Origin: Streptomyces sp. SA15
Lineage (GTDB): Bacteria > Actinomycetota > Actinomycetes > Streptomycetales > Streptomycetaceae
Direction of reading: 5' to 3'
Assembly (NCBI RefSeq): GCF_002291145.1
Contig: NZ_NTGE01000172.1
Location: 1-41,876, forward strand
DNA: 41,876 nucleotides
The stretch's first letter is position 1. Every line of letters begins with the position of its first letter. Position numbers and translations under genes: made by a program. The notes under the pieces were generated by a model. That model saw only the letters and a program-made list of their open reading frames with translations. It was not told where the DNA came from and searched no databases. Below, piece by piece: positions 17,760-25,915 of this stretch.

Positions 17760-19238
17760 ATGGCTGTCGATCACACCCGAGCACCGGTTCTGGAAGCCCT
17801 GGCCGACTACCGCCGCCGGGGGCGGTTGTCGTTCGCGCCGCCGGGTCACAAGCAGGCCCGGGGTGCCGACCCCGCGGTGCGGGAGGTGCTCGGCGACGCG
17901 GTCTTCCTCGGAGACGTGCTGGCGTCGGGCGGCCTGGACGACCGGCTCTCCCGGGGCCGGGTACTGCAGCGTGCCCAGGAACTGATGGCCGATGCCGTGC
18001 ACGCCGAGCACACCTTCTTCAGCACGTGCGGCAGTTCCCTGTCCGTCAAGGCGGCGATGCTGGCCGTGGCGAGCCCGCACGAGAAGCTGCTCATCGGACG
18101 GGACGCCCACAAGTCCGTCGTGTCGGGGCTGATCCTGTCCGGCATCGAGCCCGTCTGGATCGAGCCGCGCTGGGACGCCGAGCGACGGCTCGCGCATCCG
18201 CCGTCCGCCGGGGAGTTCGAGCAGGCCTTCGACGCCCAACCCGACGCGAAGGGCGCCCTGATCACCAGCCCCACGCCGTACGGCGCCTGCGCGGACCTGC
18301 GGGCGGTGGCCGAGGTGTGCCACCGCCGCTCGGTCCCGCTGATCGTGGACGAGGCCTGGGGCGCCCATCTGCCCTTCCACCCCGATCTGCCGTCCTGGGC
18401 GATGGACGCCGGCGCCGACATCTGCGTGACCAGCATCCACAAGATGGGCAGCGGTCTGGAGCAGGGTTCGGTCTTCCATCTTCAGGGTGATCTGGTCACG
18501 CCGGCGCTGCTGGGGATGCGCGCCGATCTGCTGGGCACCACGAGTCCGTCGGTGCTGCTGTACGCCGGGCTGGACGGCTGGCGCCGGCAGATGGCCCTGC
18601 ACGGCAAGGAGCTGATGGGCGCCGCGCTGGATCTCGCCGCGGAGGTCCGGGCGGCCATCGAGAAGATCGACGGGATGCATGTCGACGACCGGGACGACTT
18701 CTGCGGCCCGGGACTGGCCGACGACCTGGACCCGCTGCCGGGCGTCATCGACATCGAGGCACTCGGCATCACGGGGTACCGGGCGGCCGACTGGCTGCGG
18801 GAGCACAAAAGCATCGACTGCCATCTCACCGACCATCGCCGTATCGGCGCGCAGATCACCCACGCCGACGACCACGAGACGGCCGCGGAACTGCTCGCCG
18901 CGCTCAAGGACCTGGCCCGGGCAGCGCCGGAACTGCGCCCGGGGCCGCGGGTGGAGGTGCCGTTGCCGTCCGAGTTGCGGATGGTCCAGGCCCGCCTGCC
19001 CCGGGACGCGTTCTTCGGACCGGCCGAGAGCGTGCCGGTGTCCGAAGCTGCCGGGCGGATCGCGGCGGAGATGATCACGCCGTATCCGCCCGGGATCCCG
19101 GCCGTCCTCCCCGGTGAGCGGCTGACGGAGCCCGTGCTGCGGTACCTGCGCACCGGTCTGGATGCCGGGATGAACGTCCCCGATGCCAGTGACCCCGCAC
19201 TGAAGACGATCAGGGTGGTCACGCGGGACTCCGGGTGA
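17760..19238 (+). CDS. PLP-dependent Orn/Lys/Arg decarboxylase family protein
   Basis: A 492-residue fold-type I PLP enzyme of the Orn/Lys/Arg decarboxylase family, the short form without the N-terminal wing domain, similar in build to Bacillus SpeA/YaaO-type proteins. RLSFAPPGHKQARGADP is the N-terminal signature. TCGSSLSVKAAMLA binds the PLP phosphate, DEAWGAHLPFHPDLP holds the aspartate for the pyridine nitrogen, and SIHKMGSGLEQGS contains the Schiff-base lysine K228. The C-terminal part PYPPGIPAVLPGE is typical. It would decarboxylate a basic amino acid to a polyamine precursor; which one is not decidable. The ribosome site is weak. The gene is followed by a long intergenic region with a candidate sRNA. 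Confidence 0.87.
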   Translation: MAVDHTRAPVLEALADYRRRGRLSFAPPGHKQARGADPAVREVLGDAVFLGDVLASGGLDDRLSRGRVLQRAQELMADAVHAEHTFFSTCGSSLSVKAAMLAVASPHEKLLIGRDAHKSVVSGLILSGIEPVWIEPRWDAERRLAHPPSAGEFEQAFDAQPDAKGALITSPTPYGACADLRAVAEVCHRRSVPLIVDEAWGAHLPFHPDLPSWAMDAGADICVTSIHKMGSGLEQGSVFHLQGDLVTPALLGMRADLLGTTSPSVLLYAGLDGWRRQMALHGKELMGAALDLAAEVRAAIEKIDGMHVDDRDDFCGPGLADDLDPLPGVIDIEALGITGYRAADWLREHKSIDCHLTDHRRIGAQITHADDHETAAELLAALKDLARAAPELRPGPRVEVPLPSELRMVQARLPRDAFFGPAESVPVSEAAGRIAAEMITPYPPGIPAVLPGERLTEPVLRYLRTGLDAGMNVPDASDPALKTIRVVTRDSG

Positions 19239-19275
19239 CCACCGATTGAAGATCAAGTAGCCATAGAGTGAAACG

Positions 19276-19287
19276 GGTCACGTGACC
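19276..19287. promoter_or_regulatory. 12-bp perfect palindrome GGTCACGTGACC
   Basis: GGTCACGTGACC lies 38 nt after the decarboxylase stop. It is flanked by GTAGCC (19257-19262) and GGCTAC (19295-19300), which form a second, outer inverted repeat. It sits about 50 nt upstream of the candidate sRNA. It could be an operator or a hairpin at the end of the decarboxylase transcript. Confidence 0.45.
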
Positions 19288-19337
19288 TGGATTCGGCTAC
19301 GCACATTCCCCCTAGATGGTTTACGGTTCATTCATAC

Positions 19338-19423
19338 GTGGCCACGGGGTCGACCGCATCCCGTCCCCCGCGCGCCACCGCTAACGGCCCTGGCTGGTCT
19401 CCCCCGTCCAGCCAGGGCTTTTT
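19338..19423 (+). ncRNA. Candidate small RNA with C-rich loops ending in an intrinsic terminator
   Basis: In the 330-nt gap between the decarboxylase and the cNMP-binding gene, two hairpins follow each other. The first has GTGGC / GCCAC outer arms (19338-19342, 19374-19378) enclosing ACGGG / CCCGT (19344-19348, 19360-19364) and a C5 run. The second is a perfect 11-bp terminator stem with a loop of TCTCCCCCGT. A TACGGT box (19322-19327) could be the -10. The C-rich loops recall the actinobacterial 6C RNA family, but the runs are five Cs and I cannot confirm membership. Alternatively it is an attenuator in the leader of the downstream gene. Confidence 0.45.
19387..19423 (+). terminator. Strong rho-independent terminator
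   Basis: Perfect 11-bp stem GCCCTGGCTGG / CCAGCCAGGGC (19387-19397 and 19408-19418), a 10-nt loop, and then five Ts (19419-19423). T-tract terminators of this quality are uncommon in Streptomyces. It ends about 145 nt before the next start codon. Confidence 0.9.
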
Positions 19424-19568
19424 AATGCCCTCGGCGCCGGAGGCATGGCATGCCCGGCCGGTGCTCCGCTGAATTCGTCGGTTCGCCGAGGTGCCCGGGG
19501 CTCCGTCAGCCGCTGAAATGGGCACAGGGATAACACCGGAACCCGTCGCCGGCGAGGAGCCCTGTGTC

Positions 19569-20024
19569 ATGACCAAAGCGATCAAACTGCTGACCGCCCT
19601 TCCGCCGCCTCAGCGCCGGAGCCTGATGAACCTCGCCCGAGAGGTCTCCTTCCCCGAGGACGCCCGCATTTTCGAGGCGGGAGGGAAAGCCGACCGCTTC
19701 TGGGTCATCCGCTCGGGAGCGGTCTCCCTGACCCAGCAGGTGACGTCCCATCAGCGTGTCACCGTCGCCAGCCTCGGCTCGGGGGATCTGCTCGGCTGGT
19801 CGTGGCTGTTCCCGCCGTACCAATGGGACTTCGGCGCGGAGGCCTTCAGCCCGGTGCGCGCCTACGAGTTCGACGCGGCCTCGGTGCTGCGGCTGTGCGA
19901 GAAGGATCCACAGCTCGGGGTGATCCTGGTCCGCAGCGTGGCCGAGATCCTCGCGCACCGGCTGGAAACGACCCGGGGCAAGCTGATGGAGCAGTACACG
20001 ATGCACCGGCGGGGCGCCCTCTAG
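19569..20024 (+). CDS. Stand-alone cyclic-nucleotide-binding-domain protein
   Basis: A 151-residue protein with a Crp-type cNMP-binding domain and no HTH domain. It begins with a helix (IKLLTALPPPQRRSLMNLAR) and the FPEDARIFEAGGKADRFWVI strand pair. The cassette position reads SLGSGDLLGWSWLFPPYQWD in place of a canonical GELALL-RAAT phosphate-binding cassette, so cAMP binding is doubtful. The protein ends after the C-helix (ILAHRLETTRGKLMEQYTMH). ATG 19569 is set by AGGAG 9 nt upstream. It may act through protein contacts. It is convergent with the MFS gene and preceded by the terminator at 19387-19423. Confidence 0.82.
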   Translation: MTKAIKLLTALPPPQRRSLMNLAREVSFPEDARIFEAGGKADRFWVIRSGAVSLTQQVTSHQRVTVASLGSGDLLGWSWLFPPYQWDFGAEAFSPVRAYEFDAASVLRLCEKDPQLGVILVRSVAEILAHRLETTRGKLMEQYTMHRRGAL

Positions 20025-20045
20025 AAGTCGCGCCGGGCGGCGGTC

Positions 20046-21344
20046 TCAGACGCGGTAGCGGCGCAGCGCCGGCACCGCGAAGGCCAGGCTCAGCATGACG
20101 GCCACGACCAGGAGTCCGCCGCCCGCGACCGCCGTACGCGCGCCGAAGACCGAGCCGGCGGTGCCGTGCAGTACGTCGGCGAGGCGGGGGCCGCCCGCGA
20201 CGACGACGGTGAAGACGCCCTGCATGCGGCCGCGCATCTCGTCGGTGGCGGCGGACAGCAGGATCGCCCCGCGGAAGACCATCGAGACCATGTCCGCCAT
20301 CCCGGCCGCGGCCAGGAACACCACCGCGAGCCACAGGCTGCCGCTCAGTCCGAAGCCGGCGATGGCCGCGCCCCAGGCGACCACCGCGCCTATGACCATC
20401 CAGCCGTGCCGACGGGCCCGGGAGAACGTGCCGGAGAACAGCCCGCCGACCACCGCGCCGATGGGGATCGCCGCGAACAGCAGGCCGAGCGCGAGCCCTT
20501 CGCCGTACGGGGCGTAGGTCTGGGACGCCAGCTGCGGAAACAGGGCGCGGGGCATGCCGAAGACCATGGCGATGATGTCCGCGAGGAAGGACAGCAGCAG
20601 CACCTTGTGCGCCGCGATGTAGCGGAAGCCCTCCGCGATCTCCCGCAAGCCGGCCCGTCGCGTCCCCGTGGTCGCGAGGGGCGGCAGCGAGGGCAGCCGG
20701 TGGACCGCCCATACGGTGACGCACAGCGCGAGGGCGTCGATGAGGTACAGCTCGGGCAGTCCGATGACCGGGATGAGGACGCCGGCCAGCAGCGGTCCGA
20801 CCACCTGGCCGGTCTGCAGGACGGTCGAGCCGAGGGCGCTCGCGGCGGCCAGTTGCTCTTTGGGGACCAGGCGGGCGATGGAGGCGTTGCGGGCCGGGGC
20901 GTTCAGTCCCCAGAACGCCTGCTGCACGGCGAGCAGGACCATCAGCACCGCGACCGAGGCGAGCCCGGCGACGGCCTGGAGCCAGAACAGGACGGAGGTG
21001 ACCGCGATGCCGCTGTTGGTGATCAGCAGCAGCTTGCGGCGGTCCATGCTGTCGGCGATCGCCCCGCCCCACAGCGCGAACACGATCAGCGGCAGCAGGC
21101 CGGCGAGGCTCGCGGCGCCGACCCAGGCCGAGGAGCCGGTGATGTCGTAGATCTGCTTGGGCACGGCGACGGCGGTGAGCTGGCTGCCGACGGCCGTGAC
21201 GATCGTGGAGGACCATAGTCGGCGATAGGCCGGGATGCGCAGGGGGCGGGTGTCCATGGCCCAACGGCGCCATCCGCGCCGGGTCTGCTTCGCCTCGTCC
21301 GCCGCGGCCGGCTGTGGTTCGGTGCCGCTCTCGCTGGTGTCCAC
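20046..21344 (-). CDS. MFS transporter (MFS_3 / EntS-like)
   Basis: A 432-residue major facilitator with 12 predicted membrane helices, beginning after a hydrophilic 35-residue N-terminus at LRIPAYRRLWSSTIVTAVGS. The motif-A-like loop GGAIADSMDRRKLLLITNSG follows helix 2. The helix pattern and RLWSSTIVTAVGSQLTAVAV resemble the EntS-type exporters (MFS_3), which efflux siderophores or drugs. GTG 21344 has AGGAAG upstream on the minus strand. It is convergent with the cNMP-binding gene (21-nt gap). The cargo cannot be inferred from context; no siderophore gene is near. Confidence 0.88.
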   Translation of the reverse strand: MDTSESGTEPQPAAADEAKQTRRGWRRWAMDTRPLRIPAYRRLWSSTIVTAVGSQLTAVAVPKQIYDITGSSAWVGAASLAGLLPLIVFALWGGAIADSMDRRKLLLITNSGIAVTSVLFWLQAVAGLASVAVLMVLLAVQQAFWGLNAPARNASIARLVPKEQLAAASALGSTVLQTGQVVGPLLAGVLIPVIGLPELYLIDALALCVTVWAVHRLPSLPPLATTGTRRAGLREIAEGFRYIAAHKVLLLSFLADIIAMVFGMPRALFPQLASQTYAPYGEGLALGLLFAAIPIGAVVGGLFSGTFSRARRHGWMVIGAVVAWGAAIAGFGLSGSLWLAVVFLAAAGMADMVSMVFRGAILLSAATDEMRGRMQGVFTVVVAGGPRLADVLHGTAGSVFGARTAVAGGGLLVVAVMLSLAFAVPALRRYRV

Positions 21345-21424
21345 GGGCTTCCTGGTTGCTCGTTACATCTTTCGGACCGGGGATCACTATCGCAGCACCG
21401 GCCGAGCGTTCGGGATCCGCATCC

Positions 21425-22039
21425 TCAGGTTCCGGCGATCAGCATGCCCCCGAGGGCGATCATCATCGCGGCGACCAGTCCGTCCAGGACCCGCCAGGCG
21501 GCCGGCCTGGCGAGGAAGCGGCTGAGCAGCCGGGCGCCGAAGCCCAGCGCGGCGAACCAGCACAGGCTGGCCAGGACGGCGCCGAGGCCGAACGTCCAGC
21601 GCAGCGGGCCGCGGTCGGCGGCGACGGTGCCGAGCAGGAACACGGTGTCGAGGTAGACGTGCGGGTTGAGCCAGGTCATCGCCAGGCAGGTGAGCACGGC
21701 TCGCCGACGTGAGCCCTCCGCCTCGCCGTCGGCGCGCAGGGCGCCGGCCGGTCTGATCACCCGGCGGGCGGCGAGAGCGCCGTAGCCGAGCAGGAACGCC
21801 CCGCCGATCCAGCCGATCGCGGTCAGCGCCCCCGGCCACGCGACCACCACGGCGCCGACACCGGCGACGCCGAGGGTGATGAGCAGGGCGTCGGACAGCG
21901 CGCAGATGCCGACCACGGCGAGGACCGCGTGGCGGCGGATGCCCTGGCGCAGGACGAAGGCGTTCTGGGCGCCGATGGCGACGATGAGCGAGAGGCCGGT
22001 GCCGAATCCGGCGGCAGCGGCGGTCAGGGAGGCGGACAT
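21425..22039 (-). CDS. lysE: LysE/ArgO-family amino-acid exporter
   Basis: A 204-residue, six-helix LysE-family exporter of basic amino acids. The conserved GFGTGLSLIVAIGAQNAFVL contains the family motif with the polar GAQN. GICALSDALLITLGVAGVG and AMTWLNPHVYLDTVFLLG (with the conserved NPH) follow. The ATG at 22039 has no ribosome site, but TACCGT sits 7 nt upstream, so a leaderless transcript is plausible. It is divergent from a LysR-type ArgP/LysG gene, the classic arrangement in which the regulator activates the exporter in response to lysine or arginine. Confidence 0.9.
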   Translation of the reverse strand: MSASLTAAAAGFGTGLSLIVAIGAQNAFVLRQGIRRHAVLAVVGICALSDALLITLGVAGVGAVVVAWPGALTAIGWIGGAFLLGYGALAARRVIRPAGALRADGEAEGSRRRAVLTCLAMTWLNPHVYLDTVFLLGTVAADRGPLRWTFGLGAVLASLCWFAALGFGARLLSRFLARPAAWRVLDGLVAAMMIALGGMLIAGT

Positions 22040-22119
22040 GACGTCGACGGTAGGGAAACGATCACAGGTAGTACAGCTAAAGATTCTTACGTAGCATTAG
22101 CCGCTGTGACGGTGACGTG
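22040..22119. promoter_or_regulatory. Divergent promoter region of the exporter and its LysR regulator
   Basis: An 80-nt AT-richer spacer. On the minus strand TACCGT ends 7 nt before the exporter ATG. On the plus strand TAGCAT (22092-22097) is a possible -10 for the regulator with a leader of about 15-20 nt. A LysR binding site (T-N11-A) is expected here but I cannot single one out. Confidence 0.5.
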
Positions 22120-23016
22120 ATGATGACGGAGCTCCCGCTCGACCAGGTGCGGACGCTGCTCGCGGTGGTGGACGAGGGCACGTTCGACGCGGCGGCCGCC
22201 GCCCTGCATGTCACGCCGTCCGCGGTCAGTCAGCGGGTGAAGGCCCTGGAGCAGCGCACGGGACGCGTGTTGCTGGTGCGTACGAAGCCGGTGCGGCCGA
22301 CCGCATCCGGCGAGGTCGTCGTGCGGTTCGCCCGGCAGCTGGCCCGGCTGGAGCGGGACGCGCGCGTCGAGCTCGGCATGAGCGGCGGAGGGGAGCCGAC
22401 CCGGGTGTCGATCGCGGTGAACGCGGACTCCCTGTCGACCTGGTTCCTGGAGGCGCTCATGCGCGTTCCCGAGGAACCGCGGCTCTGTTTCGAGCTGCGC
22501 CGCGAGGACGAGACCCGCACGGCGGCGCTGCTGCGGGAGGGCCTGGTGATGGCCGCGGTGACCTCGTCGCCGGATCCCGTGGCGGGCTGTTCCGTGCGTG
22601 CGCTGGGCCGGATGCGCTACGTCGCGGCGGCGAGCCCGGCGTTCGCCGAGAGGTATCTCGGCGAACCGCCGCGGGACGCGCTCGCGAACGCGCCGGTGGT
22701 GGCCTTCGACCGGAGCGACGACCTCCAGGACACCTTCGTGCGCCGGCTTCGCGGGGGCCGGGGCGCGGCGAGTGCTGTACGGCACTTCGTCCCCACCTCG
22801 GAGGGCTTCGTCGAGGCCGTGACGGCGGGGCTGGGCTGGGGCCTGGTGCCGGAGGTGCAGGCGGACGGGCTGCTGCGCGAGGGCCGCCTCGTTCCCCTGG
22901 CACCGGACCGCACGGTCGACGTCCCGCTGTACTGGCAGCAGTGGAAGCTCGACTCCCCCGCGCTGGCCGCGGTGGCCGAGGCGGTCGTGACGGCGGCCTC
23001 CGAGGCCTTGCGCTGA
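22120..23016 (+). CDS. argP: LysR-type transcriptional regulator, ArgP/LysG group
   Basis: A 298-residue LysR regulator. The N-terminal winged HTH is LDQVRTLLAVVDEGTFDAAA and HVTPSAVSQRVKALEQRTGR. The effector domain begins at RVSIAVNADSLSTWF, and the NADS motif is characteristic of ArgP/LysG proteins sensing lysine or arginine. It is expected to activate the divergent exporter gene and sometimes itself. Start choice is uncertain: GTG 22117, ATG 22120 and ATG 22123 are in frame and none has a clear ribosome site; I use 22120. The length is typical (about 300). Confidence 0.92.
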   Translation: MMTELPLDQVRTLLAVVDEGTFDAAAAALHVTPSAVSQRVKALEQRTGRVLLVRTKPVRPTASGEVVVRFARQLARLERDARVELGMSGGGEPTRVSIAVNADSLSTWFLEALMRVPEEPRLCFELRREDETRTAALLREGLVMAAVTSSPDPVAGCSVRALGRMRYVAAASPAFAERYLGEPPRDALANAPVVAFDRSDDLQDTFVRRLRGGRGAASAVRHFVPTSEGFVEAVTAGLGWGLVPEVQADGLLREGRLVPLAPDRTVDVPLYWQQWKLDSPALAAVAEAVVTAASEALR

Positions 23017-23230
23017 CCGTCGACAGCCTCCGGTCGGACTCGAAGCGTCGCGCTATTCGTTGACCGCCTCCAGTCGGGCCTCCGCGCTGTCCAGGAACAG
23101 TGACCGCGCCCTGGCCGATTCCCGTCCGGCCCCCGGAACGCGGCAGTTTCACCCAAGCATCGACAGGTGACCCGGAAGCGAGTAAGGCATCCCCGAGGGC
23201 ACGTACGACTTCGATCGCAGGTGACATTTC

Positions 23231-23482
23231 ATGGACAACTGGCGAGACCACGCCGCGTGCCGCCACGAGGACCCCGATCTCTTCTTCCCGATCGGCACCA
23301 CCGGACCGGCGCTGGTGCAGACGGAGCGGGCCAAGGCCGTGTGCCGGCGCTGTCCCGTCCGGGAGGAGTGCCTGCAGTGGGCGCTCGACACCGGGCAGAC
23401 CCTCGGCGTGTGGGGCGGCACGAGCGAGAACGAACGCCGTGCGCTGAAGCGGCGCGCGGGCGCCCGGCGGCGCTCGGGGTGA
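23231..23482 (+). CDS. WhiB-family Fe-S regulator, WblE-like
   Basis: An 83-residue WhiB-like protein. The four iron-sulphur-ligating cysteines are C10, C38, C41 and C47 in the usual C-Xn-C-X2-C-X5-C pattern. GVWGG (residues 59-63) and a basic C-terminal tail (RRALKRRAGARRRSG) are the sigma-factor-contact turn and DNA-binding region. The start MDNWRDHAACRHEDPDLFFP closely resembles WblE (WhiB1 in mycobacteria), but this could be a second paralogue. Such proteins bind [4Fe-4S] and sigma-A region 4 and respond to NO or oxygen. AGGTGA lies 8 nt upstream of the ATG. The 214-nt region before it holds nothing else I can identify. Confidence 0.9.
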   Translation: MDNWRDHAACRHEDPDLFFPIGTTGPALVQTERAKAVCRRCPVREECLQWALDTGQTLGVWGGTSENERRALKRRAGARRRSG

Positions 23483-23563
23483 GGCGAGGGATGAGGCGGG
23501 GATGAGGCGAGGGCCCGGCGTCGCGTGACGTCGGGCCGCTTGCCGCACGATGCCGGGCCCGCT

Positions 23564-24013
23564 TCAGCTGCCGGTGCGGCGCAGTGGGCCCCACGCGTTC
23601 TCCTGCCGGTCCACTTCCGCGCGCGCCTCGTCGATCGTCCGGGCGTCGATCCAGCACAGGGGGCGGACGTCCGCGACCAACGGCTCGTTGTCCGGTCCGC
23701 GGCCCGTCTCCCGGCCCTTGAGGACCCAGGGGCGGACGTCTGCCCCTTTCTCGTGCGGCAGATGGGAGTAGTCGTACAGGCGGCGGGCCACCCACACCTG
23801 CACGGGCCGGCCCTGCCACCACTCCTCGAGGTCGAGCGGGTTGGCGGACAGTCCCGGCATCGGGGCGCCCGTGAGGTCGTCGGTGCTGGACACGTCGGCG
23901 AGGTCGGCGCCGGGGCCACGCGACCAGCGGACGTACAGGCCCTGGTGCCGTTCGACCAGGCCGGTCAGTTCGGCGAGTGTGTCCACGACCGGCAGGTCGT
24001 CCGATGCGCTCAT
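23564..24013 (-). CDS. DUF6098 family protein
   Basis: A 149-residue soluble protein that I recognise as DUF6098, a family of unknown function common in Streptomyces. Features are GLYVRWSRGPGADLADVSST near residue 25, the Trp-rich LDLEEWWQGRPVQVWVARRL, and LVADVRPLCWIDARTIDEAR near the end. No catalytic motif is obvious. ATG 24013 is preceded by AGGAGG on the minus strand. A SigB-type promoter with an exact consensus match lies 47 nt upstream (24060-24084), so the gene is probably stress-induced. It lies between the WblE-like gene and the two-component genes. Confidence 0.78.
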   Translation of the reverse strand: MSASDDLPVVDTLAELTGLVERHQGLYVRWSRGPGADLADVSSTDDLTGAPMPGLSANPLDLEEWWQGRPVQVWVARRLYDYSHLPHEKGADVRPWVLKGRETGRGPDNEPLVADVRPLCWIDARTIDEARAEVDRQENAWGPLRRTGS

Positions 24014-24059
24014 GTCGCGGCCTCCTCTCCGCCTCCCTCTTCGCCTCGCGCGAGACGGG

Positions 24060-24084
24060 GTACCCGTACGAGCCGAGCGGAATC
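24060..24084 (-). promoter_or_regulatory. Candidate SigB-type promoter of the DUF6098 gene
   Basis: On the minus strand GATT (24084-24081), 15 nt, then GGGTAC (24065-24060). This exactly matches GNNT-N14-16-GGGTAC/T. The predicted start is near 24053, about 40 nt before the ATG at 24013. The -10 lies in an 8-bp palindrome GGGTACCC. Confidence 0.65.
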
Positions 24085-24094
24085 GGACGGACCG

Positions 24095-25915
24095 CTACCG
24101 TGCCGGGGCCCCGGGCAGTCGCAGCGTGAAGACGCTCCCTTTGCCGGGCTCGCTCGTCGCTTCGGCCGTACCGCCGTGCGCGGCGATCAGGTGCCGGACG
24201 ATGGGCAGGCCCAGGCCGCTGCCGCCGGTGCGGCGGCTGCGGGACTTCTCCGCGCGCCAGAAGCGGTCGAAGACGTGCGGCAGGTCCTCGGGCGCGATCC
24301 CTGTGCCGGTGTCGGCGACCTCCAGGACGACGTCGTGGCCGTCGTGGCGCGCGGCCAGGGTGACGGTGCCGCCGGCGGGTGTGTGGCGCAGCGCGTTGGA
24401 GACCAGGTTGCCCAGCGCCTGCCGCAGCCGGACCGGGTCGGCGTCCAGCCAGGGCTTGCCCTCCACCGCGGTGCGCAGGGCGACTTGGGCCGTGTCGGCG
24501 GCAACGCGGTGGGCGGCGGCGACCTGGTCGAGGAGTTCGTCGCAGCGGACGGGCTCAGGGTGCAGGCGGAGGGTGCCGGCGTCGGCGTCGGCGAGGTCGC
24601 GCAGGTCGTCGATCACGCGCTGCAGGACCAGGGCCTCGTCGTGCAGCGAGGCGAGCAGGGCGGGATCCGGGTCGACGACTCCGTCGCGGGTGACTTCCAG
24701 CCAGCCGCGGATATTGGTGAGCGGGCTGCGCAGTTCGTGGGCGATGTCGCTGACCATCGCCTTGCGCTGGGCCTCCAGGCGTTCGCGGCGCTCGGTCAGT
24801 TCGTTGAAGGCCGCGGCCAGGATGCCGGTCTCGTCCCGGGTGGTCACGGGCACGCGCACATGCCGTTCCGGCGGCTGCTGGGCGGCCGCGGTCAGCGCGC
24901 GCAGGGGCCGTACCAGCCGGGTCGCGATCACGGCGGTCACGGCGACCGTGACGGCGAGGACCAGCCCGGCGGTGCCGACGACCTTCGCCTTGTTGGCCGG
25001 GGACATGTCGAACCGCACGGCGGCGGTGTCCCCGCCGCCCAGGAACAGCTGGGCCACCGGTGCCACATACGGGTCGAGCTGGGCGCGCCGGGCGTCGTCG
25101 AGGCAGGCCTGGGCACGCCGGCCGGCGTCGGCGTCCGGCTGCTTCAGGAACTTGCCCATGACGTATCGGGTGCGCAGGCTCTGGTCGGTGACGTCGACCA
25201 TGACGAACAACGGCGACCGGAAGTCCAGGCCCTGCCGGTCCAGACAGTCGCGGGCCCGCTCCGACAGCGCGTCCAGCGCCTTCTTCTCGGTCGGGGTCGG
25301 CGTGTTGAGCAGCCCGTCGGCGCACTCGTCCGGCACATAGCCGCCCGCGAGCGTGCCGTCCTCCTCCTTGAGCACCGGGCGACCGCTGGGCGTCCGCACG
25401 ACCGTGGTCTCGATGCCGTAGCGGGCGAAACAGACCCGCCGCGCCTCGGCCAGCTTCGTCAGCCCGGTGCGCTCGCCCGCCGTCAGCCGGTACGGCCCCA
25501 CCACCCGCGGGTCGATGCCGCCGCGCTGCGCCCCGCGCTCGCTGTAGGTGTCGGTGCCCAGCGGGTCGACGGTGGCGGCGGCCCGCGGGGGCAACGAAGT
25601 GCCGGGCCGTGCGGAGTCGGCGATCGTCCTGCGGTCGGTGGTGGTCAGGGCGATGCGCCGGCCGGTCTTCGCGGACAGCTGCCGCACCATGGCCTGGACT
25701 CCCCGCCAGTCGGGGTGGGTGGCGGCGTAGGCGCTGAGCCGGGCGAGGACGTCCATGTCCTCGGCGAGCACCTGACCCTGCTCCTCGCGCAGGGCGCGGG
25801 TGGTGGTCTCCACTGCCAGCCAGGCCGTCGCCGCCACGGAGCACACGGCGATGAGGCCCGAGGCGATCAGCAGCCGGACCAACAGGCGCTTGCGCAGTGG
25901 TATGCGGCCGCTCAT
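24095..25915 (-). CDS. Two-component sensor histidine kinase with four-cysteine extracellular domain
   Basis: A 606-residue membrane histidine kinase. TM1 is at about residues 12-34. An extracytoplasmic domain of about 275 residues follows, then TM2 (about 312-332) and HAMP. The dimerisation domain has the phospho-acceptor H393 in MVSDIAHELRSPLTNIRG. The ATPase domain has N-box NLVSNALRHTPAGG, DTGTGI, FDRFWRAEKS and GGSGLGLPIV. The sensor domain carries cysteines at 162, 198, 224 and 271, possibly two disulphides. The sensor domain matches no family I can name. It overlaps the response-regulator stop by 4 nt, so the two are coupled. Confidence 0.93.
   Translation of the reverse strand: MSGRIPLRKRLLVRLLIASGLIAVCSVAATAWLAVETTTRALREEQGQVLAEDMDVLARLSAYAATHPDWRGVQAMVRQLSAKTGRRIALTTTDRRTIADSARPGTSLPPRAAATVDPLGTDTYSERGAQRGGIDPRVVGPYRLTAGERTGLTKLAEARRVCFARYGIETTVVRTPSGRPVLKEEDGTLAGGYVPDECADGLLNTPTPTEKKALDALSERARDCLDRQGLDFRSPLFVMVDVTDQSLRTRYVMGKFLKQPDADAGRRAQACLDDARRAQLDPYVAPVAQLFLGGGDTAAVRFDMSPANKAKVVGTAGLVLAVTVAVTAVIATRLVRPLRALTAAAQQPPERHVRVPVTTRDETGILAAAFNELTERRERLEAQRKAMVSDIAHELRSPLTNIRGWLEVTRDGVVDPDPALLASLHDEALVLQRVIDDLRDLADADAGTLRLHPEPVRCDELLDQVAAAHRVAADTAQVALRTAVEGKPWLDADPVRLRQALGNLVSNALRHTPAGGTVTLAARHDGHDVVLEVADTGTGIAPEDLPHVFDRFWRAEKSRSRRTGGSGLGLPIVRHLIAAHGGTAEATSEPGKGSVFTLRLPGAPAR

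Noticed and set aside
19338..19423. Firm assignment as 6C RNA
   Set aside because: The family is defined by runs of six or more Cs in two loops; here the runs are five, and I cannot run a covariance model.
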